Source: Pegea sp. RAD2-039 (Eukaryota > Chordata > Thaliacea > Salpida > Salpidae). Taken from it: a stretch of DNA of 64,000 nt. Made by a program: the position numbers and the translations under genes. The stretch is taken from the NCBI GenBank assembly GCA_034620365.1, contig JAQGEQ010000363.1:2480001-2544000 (forward strand), written 5' to 3'. Each line of letters opens with the position of its first letter. Positions within the stretch are counted from its first letter, which is position 1. The notes under the pieces were generated by a model. The model ran no database searches. It had not been told where the DNA came from and worked only from the letters and a program-made list of their open reading frames with translations. Positions 54,001 through 63,662 of this stretch are shown here, piece after piece.

Positions 54001-57000
54001 TACAGCTCCTGATGATAAACAGATCTTGTTAGAAATATCAGAAGGATCTTCTGAATGTTGTTGTGACAAACTGGAGGTAATGGACCCAGAAAATCTTACT
54101 TAAAGTCTTTAGTTTGAGATTTTAGATATTTGATGAAGCCAAACTCTTGGGAGTGATTTCAGGCGAGATAAACTCTTCTAAACATTTTCTTTCTTTCAAT
54201 GGAAGCTTGACAATGAGATATACAACCAATAGCTCTGTTTATTCGAGAGGTTTTAAAGGAAGATACCAGATATCTCCAGGTTTTATTAAAATACATCATT
54301 TGAATAAATCATAAAATTTGATTTACTGTTTTAAGTCATAGTAATTATATTTTCAAAGTGAGTTTAAAACTTAATTTATATATTTGCAGATTTTTTCAAT
54401 ATTTCAAAATGCAGTTTTGATAATACTGCTGTGAAATCACAACAACTGTTCATCACTCCTCTATATACTTCAAAATTTCAAGAAGAATGTGAGTGGACAT
54501 TATATGCTTTAGATGGATATCAAGTTGAACTAATTTTAACTGAAGGAAAATTGTCTGAATGTGAAGAGCTAACAGTAAGAATAATTAGAGCAAACATATT
54601 AGTTTATTTGACAGAATGTTTGGTTTTTGTATGATGTTTAATGTATTTTCTCTTGATATTGTTTTCTGTTTTCTTGAAGGTGTTTTCGAATGATGTTATA
54701 TTAGGTATATTCAATGGAGAACTTGAAAAGTCAGTACGGTTAGTTTCAACTGACGGTTCGATGCTTATCAGGTTTCGTTCATCTAATTCTTCTAAAGCTG
54801 AATTAAGAACTCAGTTAAAAGGGTTTTATAGAAGCAGTGAGTTTTTTGTTTTTTATTTTTTAATTTAATCTTATCAGTAATTCAATTTTTTAGTTGATCC
54901 GATTTCTACTAAAGACATTTGCGGATTTGTTGGTTTTGCTACTTCAGAAGCTCAGATGTTTACAACACCAGGTTTTCCAGATGGTTATAAAAGCAGTGAA
55001 TGGTGCCAATGGATATTAATCGCCCCTCCAGGGCAACAAGTTGAACTTGTTATCACAGAAGGGCGGTCAGAACGTTGTTGTGATCGATTACAGGTGCTGA
55101 AATATCCAATAATTTTATCAATACATCTAAAACTTACACCAAACGTATTTTGATTAGGTTTACAACGAAGGAGTTCCTTTTATGTTTGTATCTGGAACAT
55201 TATTTTGGGATTGGGTCTTTGCATCTACTAATGGTTTACTAAATGTCACATTTGAAAGTGATAAAGAAATTACATATGAAGGATTTGGTGGTTACTACCG
55301 AATACTTGGCTGTGAGTTGATATTCCTATTTACAATTCAAAGATTATTTCTTCTAACTTTGATTGTTACTCGGTGTATACTAAATGGTCCGTAACTTGAA
55401 AGTTTTCATCTTTTAAAAAATTGCTCAGCAAATAAAATAAATTTAAACAATATTTGTTTCTAATTTAAATTTTTGAACTTGATAATTATCTTAATCGTCA
55501 GTAAAAGGTTTCTTTACTGACTCATCAATTGTAGAAATGTAAAATTAGCAATTTTTCTCAATACCTCTTGTACGGTTCTTTCTCATCAATTTATTTTATT
55601 GTTCATTTGCATCCAGCGTTTAATAAAAAACTTTCTGTATCTTGTCATTTCAATAACTATACGTAATTTCTAAAAAGACTACGTTCTCAAATCAATTCTT
55701 GAATAGACTAAGCATGTAAGGCAAACAATTAATTATAAACCCATTTAGATGTTCTTCTGGTTTTATCATAAACTGACAAAATATAATTTTATTTCAGCTG
55801 CTTCTACATTGGACCCTTATAATCTGACTAATACTGTGCCAGATACTACTACTGGTATCACTCTTGTAACTACTCCTTCAACCACTAGTCCTGAACTGAC
55901 AAGTCATGTACCAATCACCACTGAAAATAGTACTTTAATCCCAGTCACCTATGAATCTGCTTATGCGACAATCTTTCCACAAACTTTCATCACATCTGGC
56001 TATCCCGACCAATATTCAAACTCTTACAATCAGCAATGGACTCTACGATCTTCTAATATTAACCAACAAGTCAGATTTGTGATATTTGATGGAAAAACTG
56101 AAGAAAACGCTGATAAGCTTCAAGTGAATATTGATTTATTTCTAGTATTCACTGCAAACTTACTTTAGATAACTTTTTGAACAATCTGTAAATTAGGTTT
56201 ATTACAGGTGAAATCAGATAATGTTGAGTTAGGTTCGATTTCTGGCCGAGTTAATGAGCCAATAGAATTTCTTTCAACTAATGGTGAAATAAACATAAAT
56301 TTTTCATCTGATAGTGTCAACCAGTTTAGTGGCTTACTAGGTTACTTCATGCTAGATTCAGGTTGGTTATTTTTGTTTAGAAACCTTTTTAATGGATTGT
56401 ATAAAGTCAAACTAAAATTGAATAGTTGCTAAAATGGATGTATTAATAAATAGTTATAACTTTATTGTAAAACTATTACTACTGTTAACCTGTTGACTAC
56501 TTGTATATATGTAATTTTTCATTCACTTGTAATTGTTATCTACAAACAAGCATAATGTTGATTCTACAAAGACCTTCAAGTTTGTTTTTTTCAATTGTAT
56601 CTTCTGCAGCATATGAAAGCTCAGAAGTTTTATCAAATATCAATTCACAAAATATATCAACTGCTGGTTATCCGTTTAAGTATCCAAGATCTTATGAATG
56701 GAGTATCAGACTTAAAGCTCTTGCTCGTCAACAAGTCGAACTAATTGTTAGAAATGGACAAAGTGAAAGCTGCTGTGATAAACTTTTAGTAAATACTCTG
56801 ATTTTCATTAAGGAATAAAGTATTTAAATGATTTTAATACAGATAAAGTCAAATGGTTCTATCATTGGTATTGTCAGCGGTCGAGTTAGCTCACCAAAGA
56901 CCTTTTTATCTTTAAATGAGCATTTAGATGTGATCTTTTACTCTGATTCATTTGTAGAATACTCTGGTTTCGAAATGTCACATCGAAGCATTAGTAAGTT

Positions 57001-60000
57001 TTAATTCAAAATTGTTCTATTGTTAAAGCATTTGTTGTGATAATTTCAAAGTCTCGAATAGTTAGGTCACTTAGCTATTAATAAAAATCAATTTTATGAA
57101 TACAATTAGATGTAGTTTGGTTGAAAAGCTTTTTGTTTTCAGGAGGCATTTCTTCTGATAATTCTCCAGGTTTGTTCTGTTATATTTTTTACATTAAAAT
57201 ACGTTGATAATAACAATATTAACTTTAACTTTTGGTGTTGTTTGTTGTTTGATTATAGTTCCGTTATTTATTTTTTAAAATAATGAATGTAAAAGTTAAA
57301 TCTTCAAAAATATCATTAAAAGTTACTTTTTTGTAAACAAAATGTACAACTTTTGTTAATTAATTTCTAGAAAGTATTAAGCAAGTAAATGGTTTAGTTA
57401 ATTCAAATAAGAACTTTTTAAATCTTACCTATTGCATTTTCAATATAAATTTTCAAAGACAAAGATATGTTGCAGCCACAAAAGTTCATTCTTGAAAACT
57501 AATTTAGCTACCTTGCCTTATTCTGAGATCTAATCCACAAATTCATGACTTGATTACTTTAAAAAAATTATTCTCTGATCTATAAAACCCTATTTACTCT
57601 TAAGAAGTTAATCTCATTTTGTGAATTTATTTTCTGTATGATAAAATATCGTTAGACTACTAAACATTTTTATTCATAGTTGCTAAACATCACAATTAAG
57701 AAAAATTATTAATTTATTTAGAAATAAGTATCAACTATATTTAGTTAAGAAAGTATTAATAGGATATTTATCATATTGCAGGCATTTGTTTTTAGCTCTA
57801 GTCGAAATATTTGTTTGTTATTTTACATTAGCTTTTTTTATTAAAAAAATAAGAAAATAGATTAAAGTTTAATCATATCAATAAAATGATTCATAATCCT
57901 ATTTCTGCACACATATTAAGCTTTGTAAATTCTAATTAAATTTATGTGAAACATGTTTCTTGTCGCAAAACAGATTATAAATTTTCTATGGAGAAAAGTA
58001 TAATGGTGACATACACAGATAGTTATATAAAAATGTTTTGTAAGTAAATAACACTAGCCATTTTATTATCAAATTAGCTAGACAGGCATTGCTATCATAT
58101 TTTAACAAATTTAATTTTACTGTTTTGCATCAAACAATTGAAATTTGAACCTTGTGATCTGTTAATATTATTTGTCTTTTTAACATCTAATTTTTTAAGT
58201 GTTAAATGTCGACAGAGTCGGTTACTTACAACTTTGATGTAACTTCTACGCCAAAGTCTTTAGTAGCTCCACAATCAATAACTCCAACCATTTACAACTG
58301 GTTGTTACAAGCCCCTAAAGACCAGCAAGTCAAGTATTGTGTACTACCTAATAATGAAAAAACTTTTGATGGTGTCATACAAGTAAACTATTTGTTTTGA
58401 ATTGTTACAAATATTCAGTAAAGTATGTTTAGGTTTTAGAAGATGATTTGATTTTGGGATCAGTTTCTGGAAAGTTAAAGTCTCAACATTGTTTTGTTTC
58501 AAACAATGGAAGCTTAACTATAAGATTTCTATCATATGGAGATTATGGATCAAATGATTTCTTATCTTATTATATGATTAACTCAAGTAAGTTTGGTCTT
58601 AAAACAATTATAAATTAAGAGAGCATTTTGTTGATCATTTTACAGCTACAATAGAGCTTACATCAAGCTATCAGTATCAAACAATTTCTTCTCCTGGATA
58701 TCCTATGATTACTTCTCTTGAAGATCAATTCATATATGAAATAAAGTCAGAAGAAAATAAACAATTGGAGCTGCTAGTATCTGGCGGTGGTCATAATTCT
58801 TGTTGCTTAGAGGTTTGAGTCTCTGTACTTAATACTTGTTATTCTGGTTGTTAATTGTTGTTTGTAGGTTTTCTCTGGTGATATTCTAGTGGGAAATATT
58901 TCAGGAGAAATTAATGAAGTTAAACAGCTTATTTCTACAAATAGTTCATTAGAAGTAAGATTTGTATCAAATAATAAAGTTTCTAATGGATACTTGGTTG
59001 TTTATCGGACTGTTAATGGTAAGTTCTCTTACTTTAAACAATAAAATAGAAATTTAATAAGCAATAGTTTGTGACTAGTGACTATAACTTAATGTTTAGG
59101 TCATCAAACCAAAACTTGCAAAATAAATTTCTTTTAACTGTAAATCAAATGAATTGTTTCATAAATTGAAATTTTATATTTGTAGATTCTTCTACTGCAT
59201 CAACATTGAATGCAAGCTTATTTCTACTTGGTAAACTATTTTAAAGTTCAAATTTGAGTTTGTGATTAAGATAAAAGCATAAAATTCGATAACTACTTCT
59301 AAATACTTTTCTAAAAGTATTCTATTTTATTGACTAATACGTTTTGTTGTAATATTTCTCCATTCTAACTTGTCTATTGATCAACAATTACCTTTAAGCA
59401 GCTATAATAGGGTTAAGGGCTGCTGTTGAAATTTAGAATTATTATTTATAATCATACTTATATACTTTTCGTTTAATCTTTTTTTAATCTTGTTTTTTCA
59501 ATCTTATGCAGCCACAAGATCTTCTAAGACTTTGGAGTCTCCAAGTTTTCCGAATACTTATTCATCATCTACTTATTTAAAATGGCACATAACAGCTCCA
59601 CCTGGAGACGAAGTTGAATTAGTTATCGTTCAAGTTGAAACAGAAGCTTGCTGTGACATTATAAAGGTCTTAAACAGTTTTGTTCGTCCAAATTTGATTT
59701 CTAAATTAAATGTATTTGAACTCATTTAAAGATATCTTCAAATTCGTCAACACTTGATCTGCTATCAGGCTCATTGGATAATCCAAAAATCTACTCTTCT
59801 GTGTCTTTTGATGTAGAATTTTTTACTGATGAAACAAACAGTTTTTCAGGGTTTTATGGATATTATCAGATCATTTCAAGTAATTAAAATGACACAAACC
59901 AAATCTAAAAAAAGATTTTGAATTACAAATCTTTAGATGAAAGTTTGCAGCTGACAGCAAGTCACGAGTCTCAAACCTTAATTACAAATGGTTTTCCAAT

Positions 60001-62902
60001 CAAATACAAACCTAATGAAGATATTAGCTGGGATATCTTAGCTCCTAAGGATCACCAGATAATGTTTACTGTTCATGAAGGAAGTTCACAAAGCTGTTGT
60101 GATAAATTGGAGGTTTTAAAAACAAACTTCAATTTTTGATCTTCTTTTAAATAATTAATTAATAGATAAAATCAGATGATCATTTAATTGGTGAAGTCAG
60201 CGGCGTTATCAGATCTCCACAAAGATTTCTTTCAACTGATAACCACTTGAAGATCCGGTTTAGATCTGACTCTAGTGTCGAACTAACTGGATTTAGTTGC
60301 TCATATATCATCAAAACTGGTAAGATAAGAAACTGTGGATAGTTTGAAAAAGAGTTAATAAAGTTTTGAAATTTAAAAATCTAAAAATTAGATTTTAGAC
60401 TTTCAAGGGTTTCTCGCACAATCTAAAATTAATTCTTCTTTTTCAGATAATTTTACATTTGATCATATTGAAGGTTAGTATCAGTTAAAAAATATTAAAT
60501 ATCTACTTTTGTTATCAATTAAAACTACCAACTTTTCTTTCAGATGCTTACAGCTTTGTTGCTATGGCAACTAAATTACCACAGCAACTACTGATGCCTT
60601 CCAACATAACAAGCAACATGACTCGTATTAAATGGAAGCTGTTGGCTCCTTCAGGAAGCCAAGTTCAACTAACCGTGTCGTCAGAAAATGATTGTTGTGA
60701 CTTTCTTGAGGTAGAAGACAGTTTGATCTTCATCTACAATTAAAGCCTGTTTATTTCAGATTCTTCCTAGTTATCAACATCAGACCTATAACTCTTCCAA
60801 CAAAACAGTTTTTGTTTCAACTTCTGAAGTTTTGAATATTAAAAATAAGAACCCACCATCTACCATGTCTAACTACATTCTCTCTTTTGTCCTAAAAAGT
60901 ACTTTTTACTTTCATAATCATGATCAACATCCAATCTTTGTTCTCGTCTTCTTCAGCTATTGAATCAACCTTGATTGAAGTAGATATCAATACTACTGTG
61001 TTCCAAACACCTGGATTCCCAATCAAGTATTCTAATACTAAATATTATGAGTGGATTTTAGTAGCTGAGAAAGGCAAGCAAGTGCAGTTGACAATATTAG
61101 CTGGAACTAGTGAGGAATGTTGTGACAAGCTTCAGGTGGCTTCTTGTCTGAAAAATGATTTATTAGATGACATTATAGTGAGGTTTCTTGTAGATAATTT
61201 CTGATGAGAAGTCACTCGGAGAAATTAGCGGAGATCTTACAGAGCCAAGAGTTTTTCAATCTTTAAATGGAAATCTAACTGTCAGATTTCAAACAGATTC
61301 CACTGTTTCATCAACTGGTTTCAGTGGAATCTACTCAGCAGTTGTAAAAAGTAAAGTTTCTCACCTGACCACTTATTCAAACTGACAAATATTTTTCCAG
61401 CTAATCTTCCAAGTGATGTTGAAATCCAAGCAGGTCTTTAGAAGTTGATTTACTGGTCAAAAGTATCTTTATTTTCTTCATCATGCAGCTAAATGTGGAT
61501 TTGAATTGGAAGCAGAAGAAGAGATGAAGATGTTTACTACTCCAGGCTTTCCTGACTCTAATCCTTACTCTTCTATTTGTTTGTGGAAGATTACAGCTCC
61601 TGATAATAAGCAGATCTTGTTAGAAATATCAGAAGGATCTTCTGAATGTTGTTGTGACAAACTGGAGGTAATGGACCCAGAAAATCTTACTTGAAGTCTT
61701 TAGTTTGAGATTTTAGATTTTTGATGAAGCCAAACTCTTGGGAGTGATTTCAGGCGAGATAAACTCTTCTAAACAATTTCTTTCTTCTACTGGAATCTTG
61801 ACAATGAGATATACAACCAATAGCTCTGTTTATTCGAGAGGTTTCAAAGGAAAATACCAGATATCTCCAGGTTAGTTACTTTTGTATTTATAACTTTATC
61901 TAAAATTTGTATCAAATATTTGTCAACTTATATTACAGATTTTGTCAATATTTCAAAATGTAGTTTTGATTTTAATCCTTCGGAAGAGCAGCAATCATTT
62001 TTCACTCCTCTATATACTTCAAAATTTCAAGAAGAATGTGAGTGGACATTATATGCTTTAGATGGATATCAAGTTGAACTAATTTTAACTGAAGGAAAAT
62101 TGTCTGAATGCGAAGAGCTAACAGTAAGAATAATTAGAGCAAAAATATTAGTTTATTTGACAGAATGTTTGGTTTTTGTATGATGTTTAATGTATTTTCT
62201 CTTGATATTGTTTTCTGTTTTCTTGAAGGTGTTTTCGAGTGATGTTATATTAGGTATTTTCAATGGAGAACTTGAAAAGTCAGTACGGTTAGTTTCAACT
62301 AACGGTTTGATGCTTATCAGGTTTCGTTCATCTAATTCTTCTAAAGCTGAATTAAGAACTCAGTTAAAAGGGGTTTATAGAAATAGTTAGTCATTTACAC
62401 AAGCGAAACCTTTATTCAATTAATGATAAACTTCTTTAGTTTTACCATATGCCGTTCACAGCAGAGATTGTAACGATAAATTCAAAAATGTTTTTATTAA
62501 TCACACAGCCTTAACAATAAGCATCACTTTAGCTTCAACATCGGATATAGATCGTAAGTGTTCACCTTTTTCATCTTCTTATTTAATTTTAATTTTTCTT
62601 TTATACAAAAATCGTTTTGTTTTCAGCATGTGCTGAATTATTTGAGGATGTTTATGGTATTGCTTTGAAGAGTATTCTGAAGCAGCCATTAATAAATGTA
62701 ATCGTTTTAAACTTTAAGGATGAATACAAGTCAATATTTTTCGGTGTGTTGCTTAAACTTAAATTTAAGACTAATTATTAAAATCTATTCATTTATAAAA
62801 GAAAATCCAACTGTTAATCCAACCTCAGGAGATGACTCTGAAAGTGGCACTTCTTATTTGACTTCAACAATTGGTAGCTTCTTGCTTTCTTCTTTGATGT
62901 AA
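45037..62902 (+). CDS. Giant secreted or membrane-anchored protein with 23 tandem CUB domains
   Basis: By phase-consistent splicing 58 exons join to 8502 nt, 2833 aa. The order is signal peptide, CUB1, an 11-CUB unit (CUB2-12), a second copy of that unit (CUB13-23), and a short non-CUB tail with a hydrophobic C-terminus. Each CUB (about 105-120 aa) shows the family pattern: TPGFPxxY near the start, a Trp strand (CQWTL or similar), QVELxV, CCDxLxV and a final FxSD...GF/GYY strand. Each uses two exons joined by a phase-0 intron right after the CCDxL(Q/E) motif and flanked by phase-1 introns. Cubilin (27 CUBs plus EGF repeats) is the nearest well-known architecture, but no EGF repeat is seen here, so orthology is not claimed. 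The role is probably an extracellular adhesion, receptor or coat protein (inference). Exon coordinates are given in the unit entries. Confidence 0.88.
46038..46434 (+). CDS. CUB1 (founder type A module)
   Basis: Exons are 46038-46216 and 46281-46434. Begins ICGFVGNATD and contains TPGFPDGY, RCQWTL, APPGQQVELV and CCDRLQ, then a 64-bp phase-0 intron, then VYNEG and the WDWVFASTNG and EGFGGYY strands. It is the same type as CUB2, CUB13 and the third-unit CUB, and near-identical to them even in the intron. An N-glycosylation site (NAT) is present. Confidence 0.88.
46143..46189. repeat. Nested inverted repeat in type A CUB exons (four copies)
   Basis: Arms CCGCCC/GGGCGG enclose two 9-bp spacers and a perfect AACAAGTT-G-AACTTGTT palindrome, 47 bp in total. 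The same structure occurs at 47105-47151, 55020-55066 (outer arm has one change) and 63371-63417. It encodes the APPGQQVELVITEGR part of the domain and is much more GC-rich than its surroundings. It marks exactly the most homogenised modules. Confidence 0.6.
46217..46280 (+). repeat. Homogenised 64-bp phase-0 intron (four copies)
   Basis: Copies lie at 46217-46280, 47179-47242, 55094-55157 and 63445-63508. They all start GTGCTGAAATATCC and end TTTTGATTAG, differing at only two positions by eye. The first and fourth copies share CAATGAT and AAATG, the second and third share CAATAAT and AAACG. Introns should drift faster than exons, so this identity shows recent copying. Confidence 0.8.
46435..46906 (+). 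other. Intron before the first 11-CUB unit
   Basis: This 472-bp phase-1 intron is AT-rich with no further structure noted. It differs from the intron after the other three type A modules, which start GTGAGTTGATATTCC. Confidence 0.8.
46907..49056 (+). CDS. Unit 1, first part: CUB2, CUB3, CUB4 and microexon
   Basis: CUB2: 46907-47178 and 47243-47396, led by a Ser/Thr-rich linker (TLDPY, NLT, STSTTATT). CUB3: 47750-48009 and 48094-48247, again with a Ser/Thr-rich linker (TLDPYKTSS); it has lost the CCD cysteines (NADKLQ). CUB4: 48496-48674 and 48729-48879, with CCDKLL. Then a 27-nt microexon 49030-49056 (SGISSDNSP). Each module is phase 1 to phase 1. The linkers look suited to O-glycosylation. 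Nearly identical to 55.96-57.17 kb from the CUB3 domain onward. Confidence 0.87.
49057..50600 (+). other. 1.5-kb intron inside unit 1
   Basis: This is the longest intron of the gene. It is AT-rich with no exon or repeat recognised. Only its first 20-odd bases match the corresponding intron of unit 2 (57170-58215), although exons on both sides are near-identical between units. Confidence 0.8.
50601..54836 (+). CDS. Unit 1, second part: CUB5 to CUB12
   Basis: CUB5 50601-50767, 50818-50971 (no CC). CUB6 51031-51197, 51253-51403 (CCLEV). Microexon 51571-51615. CUB7 51921-52075, 52141-52288 (CCDIIK). CUB8 52346-52521, 52575-52728 (CCDKLE). Microexon 52856-52882. CUB9 52953-53119, 53169-53307 (CCDFLE; second half weakly conserved). 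CUB10 53366-53544, 53603-53759 (CCDKLQ). Microexon 53810-53842. CUB11 53898-54076, 54126-54279 (CCCDKLE). CUB12 54390-54574, 54680-54836 (CEELT, lacks the CC). CUB domains come in abutting pairs separated by the microexons. The Asp of SD or equivalent in the last strand, part of the calcium site of many CUBs, is kept in several (CUB7, CUB8) and lost in others (CUB6, CUB9). Confidence 0.87.
54894..57169 (+). CDS. Unit 2, first part: CUB13, CUB14, CUB15 and microexon
   Basis: CUB13: 54894-55093 and 55158-55311 (type A; short linker DPISTKD instead of the Ser/Thr linker of CUB2). CUB14: 55798-56123 and 56208-56361, with a longer Thr/Ser-rich linker (about 50 aa) than CUB3. CUB15: 56610-56788 and 56843-56993. 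Microexon 57143-57169 (RGISSDNSP). From the CUB14 domain to the microexon the copy runs at a constant offset of 8114 (then 8113) from unit 1, introns included. Confidence 0.87.
57170..58215 (+). other. 1.0-kb intron inside unit 2
   Basis: It occupies the same place as 49057-50600 but its sequence is largely unrelated and about 500 bp shorter. It ends in an unusual acceptor (GTTAAATGTCGACAG) with little pyrimidine tract. Confidence 0.75.
58216..62385 (+). CDS. Unit 2, second part: CUB16 to CUB23
   Basis: CUB16 58216-58382, 58433-58586. CUB17 58646-58812, 58868-59018. Microexon 59186-59230. CUB18 59512-59666, 59732-59879. CUB19 59937-60112, 60166-60319. Microexon 60447-60473. CUB20 60544-60710, 60760-60898. 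CUB21 60957-61135, 61194-61350. Microexon 61401-61433. CUB22 61489-61667, 61717-61870. CUB23 61939-62123, 62229-62385. These are copies of CUB5-12 at offset 7615 (CUB16 to the first microexon), 7591 (CUB18-22, 2.4 kb without net indel) and 7549 (most of CUB23). The start of CUB23 differs (FNPSEEQQSF versus NTAVKSQQLF in CUB12). Confidence 0.87.
62440..62902 (+). CDS. Terminal non-CUB exons with possible GPI-anchor signal
   Basis: Exons 62440-62553, 62627-62743 and 62802-62902 (TAA at 62900-62902) continue in phase from CUB23. The first two encode about 77 aa with two Cys (SRDCND, DPCAELF), not a CUB and not recognised. The last encodes ENPTVNPTSG, an acidic/Ser/Gly stretch (DDSESG) and a modest hydrophobic end (YLTSTIGSFLLSSLM), the layout of a GPI-attachment signal. 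The hydrophobic part is short and Ser-rich, so a GPI anchor is likely but not certain. No AATAAA is seen between here and the next unit at 63110. Confidence 0.6.
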
Positions 62903-63109
62903 TTTACTTGAAATTATTTGAAATATAACTTTAATTTTTTTGGGATAGAATACACGATAAGTTCTGTAAGAATTTGAAACTCGAAATAGTTTAACATTTG
63001 TGTAACTGAAATCATTTATCAATGTAATTTTGAATTCAAATATTTTCCTCGCTTAAGAAATAACTTTTTATTTCTAGTGTGTTTCAGCAAAAATATATAT
63101 TTTTTTCAG

Positions 63110-63662
63110 ATACATCTTCATTAAAACCTTATGATGAATCTTTGAACTTGACCAAGACAGTTGTAACTACTTTTTCTCCAACCAACCTTGCCCTAACGTC
63201 GTTGTCAGCTTTAACTACTTCAGTTTCGACTGCTTCTCCAAGTTCTACTAAACCTGATAATTCAGAAAGTTGTGGATTTGTTGGTCTTGCTACTTCAGAA
63301 GCTCAGTTGCTTGCAACACCAGGATTCCCAGATGGTTATGAGAACTCTAAACGCTGTCATTGGACCCTAACCGCCCCTCCAGGGCAACAAGTTGAACTTG
63401 TTATCACAGAAGGGCGGTCAGAACGTTGTTGTGATCGATTACAGGTGCTGAAATATCCAATGATTTTATCAATACATCTAAAACTTACACCAAATGTATT
63501 TTGATTAGGTTTACAACGAAGGAGTTCCTTTTATGTTTGTATCTGGAACACTATTTTGGGATTGGGTCTTTGCATCTACTAATGGTAAATTGTCTGTCAC
63601 CTTTGATACTGATAAAGAAATTACATATGAAGGATTTGGTGGTTACTACCGAATACTTGGCT
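63110..63662 (+). CDS. Start of a third CUB unit (type A CUB with Ser/Thr linker), continues past the window
   Basis: Exons 63110-63444 and 63509-63662. The first encodes SSLKPYDES, a long Thr/Ser/Pro-rich linker, then SCGFVGLATSEAQLL, TPGFPDGY, CHWTL and CCDRLQ; the second VYNEG to EGFGGYY. It matches CUB2 and CUB13 and in parts CUB1. There is no ATG: the exon starts at a phase-1 acceptor, so it must be spliced from an upstream phase-1 exon (CUB23 at 62385, or 62553 or 62743) or belong to a gene missing its start. By the spacing in unit 1 the next exon would fall just beyond base 64000. Confidence 0.75.

Noticed and set aside
53887..54069. Minus-strand frame antisense to CUB11
   Set aside because: Shadow of the CUB11 exon; no splice context or homology.
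62690..62743. Donor at 62698 (GTAATC) ending the penultimate tail exon
   Set aside because: It would put the last exon out of frame. Reading through to the donor at 62744 keeps phase and yields the GPI-like C-terminus.
46143..63417. CRISPR-like array suggested by repeated 47-bp GC-rich palindromes
   Set aside because: Copies are 1-8 kb apart and lie in coding exons of a eukaryotic gene.
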